Below are positions 18,221 through 26,195 of a DNA stretch of 64,000 nt, one piece after another. Numbering within the stretch: the first letter of the stretch is position 1; each line of letters opens with the position of its first letter. Made by a program: the position numbers and the translations under genes. Below the pieces are notes generated by a model. The model saw only the letters and a program-made list of their open reading frames with translations, was not told the DNA's origin and ran no database searches. This DNA is from Metabacillus malikii. GTDB lineage: Bacteria; Bacillota; Bacilli; Bacillales; Bacillaceae. The DNA lies in the NCBI RefSeq assembly GCF_030813355.1, contig NZ_JAUSUD010000015.1, forward strand, positions 50,543 to 114,542, written 5' to 3'.

Positions 18221-19627
18221 TCAAGTGCTAATTTCTACAGGAATAATCACTGTAAATGTACTTCCTCTATCGATCTCACTTGTAACGTTTATCGACCCTT
18301 TATGGCTGCTAACGATCGATTTTGCGATGGAAAGTCCTAGACCATGACCACCTACCGTGCGTGTCCGTGACTTATCTGCACGATAAAACCGTTCAAAAAT
18401 CTGCTTCAGTTCATCTTTTGCAATGCCAATCCCGCTATCTTGTACAACGATACATATCGTGGAGTCTACCTTTGATAGTTGAAGGATTACTTCACCTCCG
18501 TTTGGTGTGTATTTCATTGCATTATCTAAAAGGATGTATATCAATTGAGAAAGTCTGTTTGAGTCAGCGACTACTAAGAGTGACGATGAAGTAAAAAGGT
18601 TCATTGATAGTTGTTTTTTCTTTGCTAATGGGCGTAGTGACGTAAAAGCGTTTTCTGCTAGCGTTTTGAGGTCAACGGTCTCGAGATTCAAATCAAATGT
18701 ACCCGAATCGGAACGTGCGAGAGCTAACAAGTCGCTTACTAAATTTGTCATTCTATTCACTTCGGAACGCATGTTTAAAAGGAGACTTTCTGTGAAATCA
18801 TCTTTCTTCGACTCAATTGTCATGTCTATTGCATCAATTGACGAAAGTAATACAGCTAATGGTGTGCGCAGTTCGTGTGATGCATCTGCTACAAACTCTC
18901 GTTGTCTAGTAAAAGCAGAGGTAATGGGTATCATTGCTTTTTTAGACATCTTATGGCTGATAAATATAGCGACCCCGAAAAACATTATCCCTAAGCCAAC
19001 GAGGATAACTAGCACCCAGTTAAAAAGTGTATAGATGAAAGTTACATCTTTTCCAATGTAGAGTTTGCCGATAAATTGACCATTGTAAGTAATTGTATCA
19101 CTTGCAATCATAAGGGTTATCGTTTGTTCAGGTTCATGATGATGAAATTCTCCATGCTTGCGACTGTTAGGTAAGGTAGCGTTTAGATGAACGGTTTCTT
19201 TGAAAAGGTTATGACCGTCATTTATTCTTCCTGATAGCAATTTTAATAGTTGCGAATGTAAACCTTTATCCGTTTCATCTCCCATTAATAACTCACCGTG
19301 TTCATTTAAAACATAATAAAACGATTGGTTCACCCCTGCAATGACAAGGTCCCCAGCATCTATGCCGCGAAAATTATTCCGTTGATTAGTCTCTAAATAT
19401 TCCTCTATTACGTCAGCTTCCGTTGCAACGAGTGAGGCCAGCTCATTTTCAGTGCTTTTTAAAATTGTGACATGAAGGACTGTATAAACGATGATAACAA
19501 ATAATAGTAGAAATAAAATGAGCAGCGAACTATAAATTCGAGTTAACCTTCTTTGAGTCGTGCTAATTAAATCCTTATTTCTTTTAGGATGGAGCTTACT
19601 TATCAACGAGAGGGGACTAGTTCGCAA
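18221..19627 (-). CDS. Sensor histidine kinase of the PspA locus (OmpR-partner type)
   Basis: A 468-aa membrane kinase with two spans (near 30-52 and 205-228) around an extracytoplasmic domain of about 150 residues that contains a His-rich patch (HGEFHHHEPEQ). The H-box is FVADASHELRTPLAVLLSSI, the N-box LIYILLDNAMKYTPNGG, and the G-boxes DSGIGIAKDEL and GGHGLGLSIAK. The TTG start at 19627 overlaps the stop of the response-regulator gene, so the pair is translationally coupled. Its genomic partners are a PspA protein and two membrane proteins, which points to sensing of membrane or envelope stress; the signal is unknown. Confidence 0.87.
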   Translation of the reverse strand: MRTSPLSLISKLHPKRNKDLISTTQRRLTRIYSSLLILFLLLFVIIVYTVLHVTILKSTENELASLVATEADVIEEYLETNQRNNFRGIDAGDLVIAGVNQSFYYVLNEHGELLMGDETDKGLHSQLLKLLSGRINDGHNLFKETVHLNATLPNSRKHGEFHHHEPEQTITLMIASDTITYNGQFIGKLYIGKDVTFIYTLFNWVLVILVGLGIMFFGVAIFISHKMSKKAMIPITSAFTRQREFVADASHELRTPLAVLLSSIDAIDMTIESKKDDFTESLLLNMRSEVNRMTNLVSDLLALARSDSGTFDLNLETVDLKTLAENAFTSLRPLAKKKQLSMNLFTSSSLLVVADSNRLSQLIYILLDNAMKYTPNGGEVILQLSKVDSTICIVVQDSGIGIAKDELKQIFERFYRADKSRTRTVGGHGLGLSIAKSIVSSHKGSINVTSEIDRGSTFTVIIPVEIST

Positions 19628-20291
19628 TTTTATAGCCTACCCCTCTTATGCTTTTCACTAAATCGTCTTTCCCGAATTTCTTTAGTTTTTTCCGTATTAA
19701 TTTTACAGTTGCATCAATTGTTTTCGGGGCTACTTCACTGTCATAGCCCCAAATCCGATCTAAAATGATTTCTCGTGGCAGCACTTGTCCTTTATTTTGG
19801 ATTAATAAATCGAGTAATTGAAACTCGCGTGGACTAAGTTGAATTTCCGTTACACCAAGACGAACAGATTGACTCATTCGATTTAGTACCAAATCATGAA
19901 CCTGGATTTCCTCTTCTAAAAGTGGAGCATAATTACGCCGCGAAAGTGCACGTAACCGGGCAAGTAGCTCATCGATTTCAAACGGCTTTACTAAATAATC
20001 ATCAGCCCCGGCATCAAGTCCGTCAATACGGTCCTGGATGGAATCCTTTGCAGTTAACATCAGAATCGGCCCTGAATATCCTTGTTTTCTTAAACGTCGA
20101 CAGACTTCTATACCGGTACCGTTCGGCATCATCCAGTCTAGAATAATGACATCGTAATGACAGTTATTTGTGTAAAAGTAAGCATCCTCTCCATTCTCAA
20201 CCCACTCACACGTGTAGCCAGCCTTCTTTTTTAACATATATAAGATTAGTTCTCCAAGATTGATATCATCTTCGGCTAATAAAATATTCAT
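19617..20291 (-). CDS. OmpR-type response regulator of the PspA locus
   Basis: Receiver domain with LLAEDDINLGE, IILDWMMPNGTG (phospho-acceptor Asp), LMLTAKDS and YLVKPFEIDEL. The winged-helix output domain is complete (LSPREFQLLDLLIQNKGQVLPREIILDRIWG, VKSIRGVGYKI). I chose the ATG at 20291 (AAAGGAG 8 nt upstream) over the TTG at 20297. The likely binding site is the pair of 11-bp-spaced repeats upstream of the first gene of the locus (22268-22287). Confidence 0.88.
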   Translation of the reverse strand: MNILLAEDDINLGELILYMLKKKAGYTCEWVENGEDAYFYTNNCHYDVIILDWMMPNGTGIEVCRRLRKQGYSGPILMLTAKDSIQDRIDGLDAGADDYLVKPFEIDELLARLRALSRRNYAPLLEEEIQVHDLVLNRMSQSVRLGVTEIQLSPREFQLLDLLIQNKGQVLPREIILDRIWGYDSEVAPKTIDATVKLIRKKLKKFGKDDLVKSIRGVGYKIAN

Positions 20292-20375
20292 CGTCAATTC
20301 TCCTTTAAGCGCGTGTTAGAACAGGAAATGACAAATGGTTCTCCTATTCCATCTTCGAATCTTACAATGCGAAAC

Positions 20376-21068
20376 TTAAAGGAAGCTTAAAATAGTTGTT
20401 TCAATAAAAAATCCTATAAGCAATGATTGGCTAAAAAGGATCAAACCTAATAATAAGGAAGGAATCCATTTTAATCTCGTTAAAAATCCAGAAACTTCAC
20501 GATCCTTTCGATTAAGAAGACTTTGCGTACACAATTGTAAAGCATGAAAAGTCGAATGAACAAACAGGTAAGAGGATAAAAAGATACTTAAATGCATCAC
20601 AACAATGGGCTCGTTGAAATATATCGGAAGGGCTAATAATGTCCCAAATGATAAGACCCATAAAATACTAGTGATTCTGCGTATCCATTGAGAGACACTT
20701 AATAAGACAAGTACAAGAAACAATAAGAGAATGAATTGAAAGCTTTGGTTTGCTATTAAATAAAATAAGCCAACTATAGCGAGAGAGACCCCTGAGTAGG
20801 CTGCATAGATACTAATCGTATCTTTTAGTGATGCAAGTCGTCTTTTTTTGATTGTGATCCCATTCGATTTATTTAGTAGTCTACGTTCAAAAATTCCTTT
20901 TATCATTCCGTGTAAAAGGTGATGAAAAAGAGATAAATAACCTCTTACATATGGTATACGGAATGCGACAAACGCTATCAGTAAGTAAATAAATATAGGC
21001 AAAGGCTGACTAAAATATAAACTATAGTTTGTCATGTTCAATTGCTCGATAATATTCGAGATATCCAT
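20376..21068 (-). CDS. Polytopic membrane protein of unknown function
   Basis: A 230-aa hydrophobic protein with about five to six predicted spans (for example IFIYLLIAFVAFRIPYV, FQFILLLFLVLVLLS, SILWVLSFGTLLALPIYF, LLLGLILFSQSLLIGFFI) and a basic cytoplasmic loop (SNGITIKKRRLA). I do not recognise the family. It lies between pspA and the response-regulator gene on the same strand, after a leaky-looking terminator, so it is probably part of the same stress locus. Confidence 0.65.
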   Translation of the reverse strand: MDISNIIEQLNMTNYSLYFSQPLPIFIYLLIAFVAFRIPYVRGYLSLFHHLLHGMIKGIFERRLLNKSNGITIKKRRLASLKDTISIYAAYSGVSLAIVGLFYLIANQSFQFILLLFLVLVLLSVSQWIRRITSILWVLSFGTLLALPIYFNEPIVVMHLSIFLSSYLFVHSTFHALQLCTQSLLNRKDREVSGFLTRLKWIPSLLLGLILFSQSLLIGFFIETTILSFL

Positions 21069-21104
21069 AGCATTATGAATCTCCTTTCAACATTTTTAAA
21101 AGCA

Positions 21105-21137
21105 AAGAAGCACCTAACTTGTCAGCTGGTGCTTCTT
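21105..21137 (-). terminator. Terminator or attenuator after pspA
   Basis: On the minus strand AAGAAGCACC and GGTGCTTCTT form a 10-bp stem followed by TTGCTTTT. It sits after pspA and before the next co-directional gene, so it can make the first two genes more abundant than the rest. Confidence 0.7.
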
Positions 21138-21150
21138 ATAAATCGTTCAT

Positions 21151-21819
21151 TTACACTGCTTTATCTTCCTTCTTTAGTTTTTCTAATTCCTTTGTTAATT
21201 CTTCCTCATTAATAGCATTTTGGTACACGGAATCATAGGATACGATTGGATTTGTGAATTGGTTGCTAGCCTGGACCTCAGCTTCCATAAGTAAAATACG
21301 TTCCTCTGCGCGTGCGACACCGCGAACGATATTATCTGTTTGGAAGGAAGCTGTTGCTTTTTGAATATGTTTCATAGATTGGGCGACATTTACACGTGAA
21401 GCTAAGAGAATTTTCTTATGCTGGAGCTGGTTATATGTTTCTTGTAATTCTGTTATTTTTTCTTTCAGCGTAAGCGTTTGTGATTGAATCATTTCGTATT
21501 GCTGTTGATAGTGCGCGAGTTGTTTTTCATGAATTAATTTTTCTTGCACAGCTAGTTTAGCAATCGATTCTTCTTCGCGGTCAATTGCTAATTTTGCTTG
21601 GCGAGTTCTTTTTTCGATTAAACTGTTTGTTTCAAGAATAAGCGCTGCCTGCTTGTTTTCTACAAAAATTTGTCGAGACAGTGCCTTATGCGCTTTTGTG
21701 ATCTCTTGCTCAATTTCCCTCGTATATTCGTTTAGCATCGCCATTGGATCTTCGACTCTGTCTAATAAACTATTTAAATCAGCTTTTGTTATTACTTTCA
21801 TTCTTTTAAAAATACCCAT
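21151..21819 (-). CDS. PspA/IM30 family membrane-stress protein
   Basis: A 222-aa coiled-coil protein with the PspA opening MGIFKRMKVITKADLNSLLDRVEDP followed by PMAMLNEYTREIEQEI and long helices. PspA/IM30 proteins form oligomers on the inner face of the membrane and stabilise it under stress; B. subtilis LiaH and PspA are relatives. The start codon directly follows the stop of the upstream gene, with AAGGAG inside that gene, so the two are co-translated. Context with two membrane proteins and a two-component system supports an envelope-stress role. Confidence 0.88.
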   Translation of the reverse strand: MGIFKRMKVITKADLNSLLDRVEDPMAMLNEYTREIEQEITKAHKALSRQIFVENKQAALILETNSLIEKRTRQAKLAIDREEESIAKLAVQEKLIHEKQLAHYQQQYEMIQSQTLTLKEKITELQETYNQLQHKKILLASRVNVAQSMKHIQKATASFQTDNIVRGVARAEERILLMEAEVQASNQFTNPIVSYDSVYQNAINEEELTKELEKLKKEDKAV

Positions 21820-22221
21820 TTAGTCATTCTCCTTATTGTTTCGTAAATTTTTTTCCCATTGGTCAATCATGCTTGCATTTTGGTTATACACTGGTTTATG
21901 TGAACTCATCATTGATGTATCAATAAATTGTTGCATCGCAGAAGCTTGCGATTTTTTTCTTAGCCATTTTGCTACGAGAACGATTACTGTGATGATAATC
22001 GCTAACAACAAAATGGATCCTAGCCACGAAAATCCGCTGCCTACATGTGGAACGATACCATGGTGACCATCAAACCCTCGGTGTGGTTGAATTCCTCTTG
22101 GGCCATGTCCATGTGGTCCCATTGCAAGGCTAGGTTTTGCGCCTAGCAAAAAGTAAATGCCAAATACCATAGTAGTTAGCAATCCGCCCCACATAAATGT
22201 TTTCTTCCATTTCATATTCAT
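21820..22221 (-). CDS. His/Gly-rich membrane protein upstream of pspA
   Basis: A 133-aa protein with an N-terminal span or signal (FMWGGLLTTMVFGIYFLLGA), a short extracytoplasmic His/Gly/Pro-rich stretch (MGPHGHGPRGIQPHRGFDGH), a second span (LGSILLLAIIITVIVLVAKWL) and a basic cytoplasmic tail of about 45 residues. The His-rich loop could bind metal ions. It is the first gene of the pspA transcript and may anchor PspA to the membrane or sense stress. ATG at 22221 with AGGAGGAG upstream. The family is not recognised. Confidence 0.72.
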   Translation of the reverse strand: MNMKWKKTFMWGGLLTTMVFGIYFLLGAKPSLAMGPHGHGPRGIQPHRGFDGHHGIVPHVGSGFSWLGSILLLAIIITVIVLVAKWLRKKSQASAMQQFIDTSMMSSHKPVYNQNASMIDQWEKNLRNNKEND

Positions 22222-22267
22222 ATTGTTTCTCCTCCTTTCGTTGTTGATGATTGTAGTTTATAAGAGT

Positions 22268-22287
22268 TTAGTGAAAAGTTAGTGAAA
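22268..22287 (-). promoter_or_regulatory. Response-regulator-type direct repeats before the pspA operon
   Basis: TTAGTGAAA occurs twice (22268-22276 and 22279-22287), 11 bp apart, which is the one-turn spacing used by OmpR-family regulators. On the transcribed strand the repeats precede TTATAAAC and TACAAT, possible -10 elements. The obvious candidate for binding is the OmpR-type regulator in the same locus. Confidence 0.6.
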
Positions 22288-22337
22288 GGTAGAAGTAAAT
22301 TTTAATTTTTTTGAAAGAATAAGGGGTGTGAAGATAC

Positions 22338-22350
22338 TTGTAAAGTGCAA
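22338..22350. promoter_or_regulatory. MarR-type box 1, upstream of arsN1
   Basis: TTGTAAAGTGCAA inside the larger palindrome TACTTG...CAAGTA (22335-22353). The same 13-bp core recurs at 23136 and 23651. Position before arsN1 suggests repression by the MarR protein of this island. Confidence 0.65.
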
Positions 22351-22404
22351 GTATTTAATTTATAGTTTAATTTATGTTGACTAATAAGGAAGTGTAATGA
22401 GTAG

Positions 22405-22905
22405 GTGATAACAATTCGGGAAGCAAATGAAACGGATTTATCGTCCATTTTGAAGATTTACAATCAAGGAATTGAAGATAGAATCGCTACTTTAGAATCT
22501 GAGCAAAAAGATATTGATTTCATGAATAATTGGTTTTCCCAACACAATGGTCGTTATAAAGTACTTGTTGCGGTTAATGAGAATCGAATCATAGGTTGGG
22601 CTTCATTAAACCGCTATAGTAACCGTCGTGCATATGCTGGGGTTGCTGAACTGTCAATCTATATAGATAGAGAGAATCGTGGAAAAGGAGTTGGTCAAAA
22701 ACTGCTTAGAGACATTGAAGAAGTAGCAAGGGATCAAGATTTCCACAAAATCATCCTATTTACATTTCTGTTAAATAAATTAGGGCAGTCCCTATATATG
22801 AAGAGTGGTTTTCGTAAAGTTGGCATTTTTGAAAAACAAGGACTTTTAGACGGCCAGTTCATTGACGTGATGGCAATGGAGAAGATAATTAGTAAATCTA
22901 CATAA
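22405..22905 (+). CDS. arsN1: Arsinothricin N-acetyltransferase, ArsN1 family
   Basis: A GNAT protein of the phosphinothricin/arsinothricin acetyltransferase group. Typical stretches are IYNQGIEDRIATLE, RIIGWASLNRYSNRRAYAG, AELSIYIDRENRGKGVGQKLL (acetyl-CoA loop RGKGVG) and SLYMKSGFRKVG, ending DVMAMEKI. This matches ArsN1 proteins, which acetylate the amino group of the arsenic antibiotic arsinothricin and of phosphinothricin. Location in an arsenic island with arsI supports arsinothricin as substrate. The start is GTG at 22405; AAGGAAGTG lies about 10 nt upstream. Probably co-transcribed with the small ORF behind it. Confidence 0.85.
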   Translation: MITIREANETDLSSILKIYNQGIEDRIATLESEQKDIDFMNNWFSQHNGRYKVLVAVNENRIIGWASLNRYSNRRAYAGVAELSIYIDRENRGKGVGQKLLRDIEEVARDQDFHKIILFTFLLNKLGQSLYMKSGFRKVGIFEKQGLLDGQFIDVMAMEKIISKST

Positions 22906-22918
22906 GGTGGTGCAAGTT

Positions 22919-23122
22919 ATGACAGTCAATCATGCAAGCGTTCTTTCAGCAAATTATTTTGATGCGTATTTTAATCTAGTTATTAAGTCAAGGGATTTCA
23001 CCATTTATGAGGCAAAGGAATTTATTATCCAGCACTTTTTTAAAGGTGATTTACATCTGTACGGTGAGGATACATACAAGAATTTCACTTTAGTATACGA
23101 TAAATTAATAGAGAAATATTAA
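22919..23122 (+). CDS. Small protein of unknown function in the arsenic island
   Basis: A 67-aa protein beginning MTVNHASVLSANYFDAYF, predicted soluble and mostly helical, without cysteines, so a direct arsenic-binding role is unlikely. It begins 13 bp after the arsN1 stop with AAGGTGG upstream of the ATG at 22919, which indicates co-expression with arsN1. I know no family for it. Accessory function for ArsN1 is speculation. Confidence 0.65.
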   Translation: MTVNHASVLSANYFDAYFNLVIKSRDFTIYEAKEFIIQHFFKGDLHLYGEDTYKNFTLVYDKLIEKY

Positions 23123-23135
23123 AATTGATAATTAG

Positions 23136-23148
23136 TTGTAAATTGCAA
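23136..23148. promoter_or_regulatory. MarR-type box 2, upstream of marR
   Basis: TTGTAAATTGCAA, differing from the other two boxes at only one or two positions, about 35 bp before the marR start. It would allow autoregulation. Confidence 0.65.
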
Positions 23149-23182
23149 ACATTAGCATATAAAGATAAGAGGGGTGAATGCA

Positions 23183-23632
23183 GTGGAAGATTTAAGAGAA
23201 CTGTTTCAAGTTATGACAAGACGATTCGGACTGTTAAATAAAGATTGCTGTACTGCTGGAGGTTGTGAAATATCGCTAATCCAAAGTCATATTTTATATG
23301 AAATTGACCGTCAGCATGAACCATCAATGCAACAAATAGCAGATACATTAGGGACCGATATTACAACATTTAGTCGGCAAATTCAATCGTTAGTAAAAAT
23401 GAATTTAGTTAAAAAATCACCCGCACCAGAAGACAAAAGAATTAGTATCCTCTCATTAACACCAGAAGGTAACAATATTGCTGCTTCTATCGATAAGCAA
23501 ATGAGTACATTTTTAAATGATGTTTTTTCCAAAATGAATGAGTTTGAGAGAGAAACGGTCATCCGCTCAATTAAGTTGCTAAATGATGCAATGGCGAAAT
23601 CAGAAGGTTGCTGTGGGAGGACGATGGGTTAA
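23183..23632 (+). CDS. MarR-family regulator with cysteine clusters (candidate organoarsenical sensor)
   Basis: A winged helix of MarR type: MQQIADTLGTDITTFSRQIQ as recognition region and KKSPAPEDKRISILSLTPEG as wing. Unusual for the family is DCCTAGGCEIS near residue 19-29 and GCCGRTMG at the C-terminus, vicinal cysteines that could bind As(III) or methyl-As(III). The GTG at 23183 is preferred (AGAGGGGTGA six bases upstream); GTG at 23174 is the alternative. It lies between arsN1 and arsI, and three copies of one 13-bp inverted repeat stand before arsN1, itself and arsI, so it very probably controls all three. Sensing of an arsenical is inferred. Confidence 0.82.
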   Translation: MEDLRELFQVMTRRFGLLNKDCCTAGGCEISLIQSHILYEIDRQHEPSMQQIADTLGTDITTFSRQIQSLVKMNLVKKSPAPEDKRISILSLTPEGNNIAASIDKQMSTFLNDVFSKMNEFERETVIRSIKLLNDAMAKSEGCCGRTMG

Positions 23633-23650
23633 AAAACCCATTATAAATAC

Positions 23651-23663
23651 TTGCAAAATGCAA
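23651..23663. promoter_or_regulatory. MarR-type box 3, upstream of arsI
   Basis: TTGCAAAATGCAA within TACTTGCAAAATGCAAATA (23648-23666), next to a TATAAA -10-like element. It follows the small hairpin ATGGGTT/AACCCAT at the end of marR. Confidence 0.65.
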
Positions 23664-23700
23664 ATATTTAGATGTTTTTTTATTAAGGGAGGTGGTAACT

Positions 23701-23718
23701 TTGAAAGACTGTTTTTGA
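23701..23718 (+). other. Five-codon leader ORF (MKDCF) before arsI
   Basis: TTG AAA GAC TGT TTT TGA is preceded by the very strong site AAGGGAGGTGG with 5-nt spacing. It is in frame with arsI, 26 codons upstream, with only this TGA between. It may be a leader peptide or the remnant of a longer N-terminus. Confidence 0.4.
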
Positions 23719-23778
23719 AACCAAGGAAGATTAATATGTAAAAACCCACCATTATTAGTAACGAAAAGAGGGATAATA

Positions 23779-24192
23779 ATGAAAATGCATGTTGGAATTA
23801 ATGTAACAGACTTACAGAAGTCGATACAATTTTATGAAAAAGTCTTTGGAATAGAACCTGTAACAGTTAGACCTGACTATGCAAAGTTTTTACTCGATTC
23901 ACCCGAATTAAACTTTACGTTAAATCTAAAAGATAAAGTTTCGGGTAATCAAGTTGGGCACTTTGGTTTTCAAGTAGATGATGTAGATGAAGTGATTCAT
24001 CATAAAAACCGTTTGGAGAAGCTTGGTTTTTTTGCACGGGAAGAGATGGATGTTACATGTTGCTACGCTACCCAAGATAAGTTTTGGGTTACCGATCCAG
24101 ATGGAAACGAGTGGGAGTTTTTTTACACCAAGACAACTGAACATCTTCAAAATAGTGACCAAGAAGGATGTTGCCAGAACGACCATTCTTAA
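23779..24192 (+). CDS. arsI: ArsI C-As lyase (VOC-fold dioxygenase)
   Basis: ArsI is a non-heme Fe(II) dioxygenase that cleaves the carbon-arsenic bond of methylarsenite and reduced aromatic arsenicals, giving arsenite. The 137-aa protein has the family features: HVGINVTDLQKSIQFYEKVFG, His4 and His61 (QVGHFGFQVDD) and Glu113 (NEWEFFY) as expected iron ligands, and the vicinal pair Cys94-Cys95 (DVTCCYATQDKFW) that binds trivalent arsenic. A CC pair near the C-terminus (EGCCQND) is also typical. ATG with AGAGGGA upstream. The arsenite product can be exported by ArsB encoded next to it. Confidence 0.93.
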   Translation: MKMHVGINVTDLQKSIQFYEKVFGIEPVTVRPDYAKFLLDSPELNFTLNLKDKVSGNQVGHFGFQVDDVDEVIHHKNRLEKLGFFAREEMDVTCCYATQDKFWVTDPDGNEWEFFYTKTTEHLQNSDQEGCCQNDHS

Positions 24193-24211
24193 AACGTAAC
24201 TTCATTAATTA

Positions 24212-24246
24212 AGAAGACCAGCTCCTATATCGATGGTCTTCTTTTT
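24212..24246 (+). terminator. Terminator after arsI
   Basis: AGAAGACCA pairs with TGGTCTTCT, followed by TTTTT. It separates the organoarsenical unit from the arsRBC unit. Confidence 0.87.
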
Positions 24247-24512
24247 AATTTTTCATGAAATTATCCTTGTAAATAACATATAAGTTTTTTATTATATAAG
24301 TAAACGTTTATATAAGCGTTCGATAATATGTGATGTATGAATGGTGATGATATATAGAAGAATAAAGATGCTCTAATATATTTTGATTAGAAATAAATGA
24401 GAACTATTTGGTACTTTTTGTGGTTATCATCGTAAACTTTGGCAACGAATTAGTTATTATCAACACTTATTATGACAATATGAGCCTTACAAAAGAGGAG
24501 GTGTCTTGCTGC

Positions 24513-24860
24513 ATGGAACAAGTATCTTCACTTGAAATTGAAAAATCTGCAACAATGATGAAGCTATTAGGAGATAAAACACGCTTAACAATGGTAAAAA
24601 TGTTAGATTCCCATGATTATTGTGTTTGTGAATTTGTGGAGATATTCAAAATGAGTCAGCCTGCTATTAGCCAACATCTACGCAAACTGAAAGATGCAGG
24701 AATGGTGAAAGAGACACGAAGAGGTCAATGGATTATCTATTCGATTAATAAAGATAACGAGTACTATTCCATCGTCCGGAGCATTCTCGCTCATCTTCCA
24801 AGTCAAGATTATAGATTGCAGGAACTTGCGGACCAAGGATTACGCATTTCCTGTGAGTAG
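24513..24860 (+). CDS. arsR: ArsR arsenite-responsive repressor
   Basis: A 115-aa ArsR/SmtB repressor with the winged helix FKMSQPAISQHLRKLKDAGMV and the arsenic-binding motif DYCVCEF (Cys37, Cys39) in the recognition helix, as in plasmid-type ArsR. The ATG at 24513 is preferred because AGAGGAGGTG is nine bases upstream; longer in-frame extensions have no such site. Arsenite binding should release it from its own promoter and induce arsB and arsC behind it. Confidence 0.92.
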   Translation: MEQVSSLEIEKSATMMKLLGDKTRLTMVKMLDSHDYCVCEFVEIFKMSQPAISQHLRKLKDAGMVKETRRGQWIIYSINKDNEYYSIVRSILAHLPSQDYRLQELADQGLRISCE

Positions 24861-24875
24861 TAGGAGGTATTTGTA

Positions 24876-26174
24876 TTGACATCGGTTATTTTAGCTTCAG
24901 CGATTTTTCTGTTAACCCTTATTTTTGTCATTTGGCAGCCTAAAGGACTCTCGATTGGATGGTCTGCCTGTGGTGGAGCGGTTCTTGCATTAATCGTTGG
25001 AGTCGTTGATTTCAATGATGTAATAGATGTTACATCGATTGTGTGGAATGCTACACTTGCTTTTATTGCAATCATTATTATTTCTCTCATTTTAGATGAA
25101 ATTGGATTTTTTGAATGGGCAGCACTCCACATGGCAAGAGCTGCTAAGGGAAATGGCGTAAGAATGTTTGTTTATGTGTCTATATTGGGCGCATTAGTTG
25201 CGGCTTTATTTGCAAACGATGGAGCTGCATTGATTTTGACACCAATCGTATTAGCGATGGTTCGTAATTTGAATTTTAGTGAAAAAATGGTCTTTCCATT
25301 CATTATGGCAAGTGGCTTTATTGCAGATACGACGTCTTTACCTTTAGTAGTCAGTAATCTCGTCAACATCGTATCAGCAGACTTTTTCGGGATTGGATTT
25401 TTAGAATTCGCTTCAAGAATGGTGATTCCTAACTTCTTTTCATTAGCAGCAAGTATTCTCGTTTTATATTTATTTTTCCGTAAAAGTATCCCGAAAAATT
25501 ATGAAATGTCCCAATTGAAAAAACCAGTTGAGGCAATTCGTGATCAGAAAATGTTTCGACTATCATGGGTAGTACTTGGCATACTACTTATTGGCTACTT
25601 TGCCAGTGAATTTGCGGGGGTGCCAGTGTCAATCATTGCAGGTATCGTTGCAATCTTCTTTCTCCTTATGGCAAAAAACAGTTCTGCTGTTAATACACGA
25701 ACAGTTTTAAAAGGAGCACCGTGGGCAATTGTGTTTTTCTCCATCGGGATGTATGTCGTTGTATACAGCTTACGAAATGTTGGGTTAACAGATTTACTTG
25801 CTGACTTGATTCAAGTGACAGCTGACCAAGGCTTATTTGCGGCAACAGTAGGTATGGGCTTTATTGCAGCCATCTTATCATCTGTTATGAATAACATGCC
25901 AACTGTCATGATTGACGCGTTGGCCATTGCAGATACAAACACTACTGGAGTTATAAGAGAAGCGTTAATTTATGCAAATGTAATAGGTTCTGATTTAGGC
26001 CCGAAAATCACACCGATTGGTTCCTTAGCGACATTGTTATGGCTTCATGTCCTTTCACAAAAAGGTGTCAAAATCTCATGGGGAACTTATTTTAAAACAG
26101 GTATTATCTTAACCATTCCAACACTGTTCATTACATTAGTTGGTTTATATATTTGGTTGCTTATTATCCATTAA
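24876..26174 (+). CDS. arsB: ArsB arsenite efflux permease
   Basis: A 432-aa protein with about 12 membrane spans of the ArsB/NhaD (ion transporter) superfamily. Conserved stretches are [51 protein letters not shown] and [20 protein letters not shown]. It exports As(OH)3/Sb(OH)3 in exchange for protons. TTG start at 24876 with TAGGAGGT upstream; 15 bp separate it from arsR and 21 bp from arsC, so the three genes form one operon. No arsA is present, so the pump works as a secondary transporter. Confidence 0.93.
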   Translation: MTSVILASAIFLLTLIFVIWQPKGLSIGWSACGGAVLALIVGVVDFNDVIDVTSIVWNATLAFIAIIIISLILDEIGFFEWAALHMARAAKGNGVRMFVYVSILGALVAALFANDGAALILTPIVLAMVRNLNFSEKMVFPFIMASGFIADTTSLPLVVSNLVNIVSADFFGIGFLEFASRMVIPNFFSLAASILVLYLFFRKSIPKNYEMSQLKKPVEAIRDQKMFRLSWVVLGILLIGYFASEFAGVPVSIIAGIVAIFFLLMAKNSSAVNTRTVLKGAPWAIVFFSIGMYVVVYSLRNVGLTDLLADLIQVTADQGLFAATVGMGFIAAILSSVMNNMPTVMIDALAIADTNTTGVIREALIYANVIGSDLGPKITPIGSLATLLWLHVLSQKGVKISWGTYFKTGIILTIPTLFITLVGLYIWLLIIH

Positions 26175-26195
26175 ACAATAAAGGAGAAAGATTCA

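Noticed and set aside
18666..19034. 122-aa plus-strand ORF inside the histidine kinase
   Set aside because: It lies wholly within the well-supported kinase gene on the other strand, has no ribosome binding site and no recognisable domain.
23701..23781. Selenocysteine readthrough joining the MKDCF leader to ArsI
   Set aside because: The TGA is in frame, but no selenocysteine insertion hairpin was seen and ArsI is complete from its own ATG.
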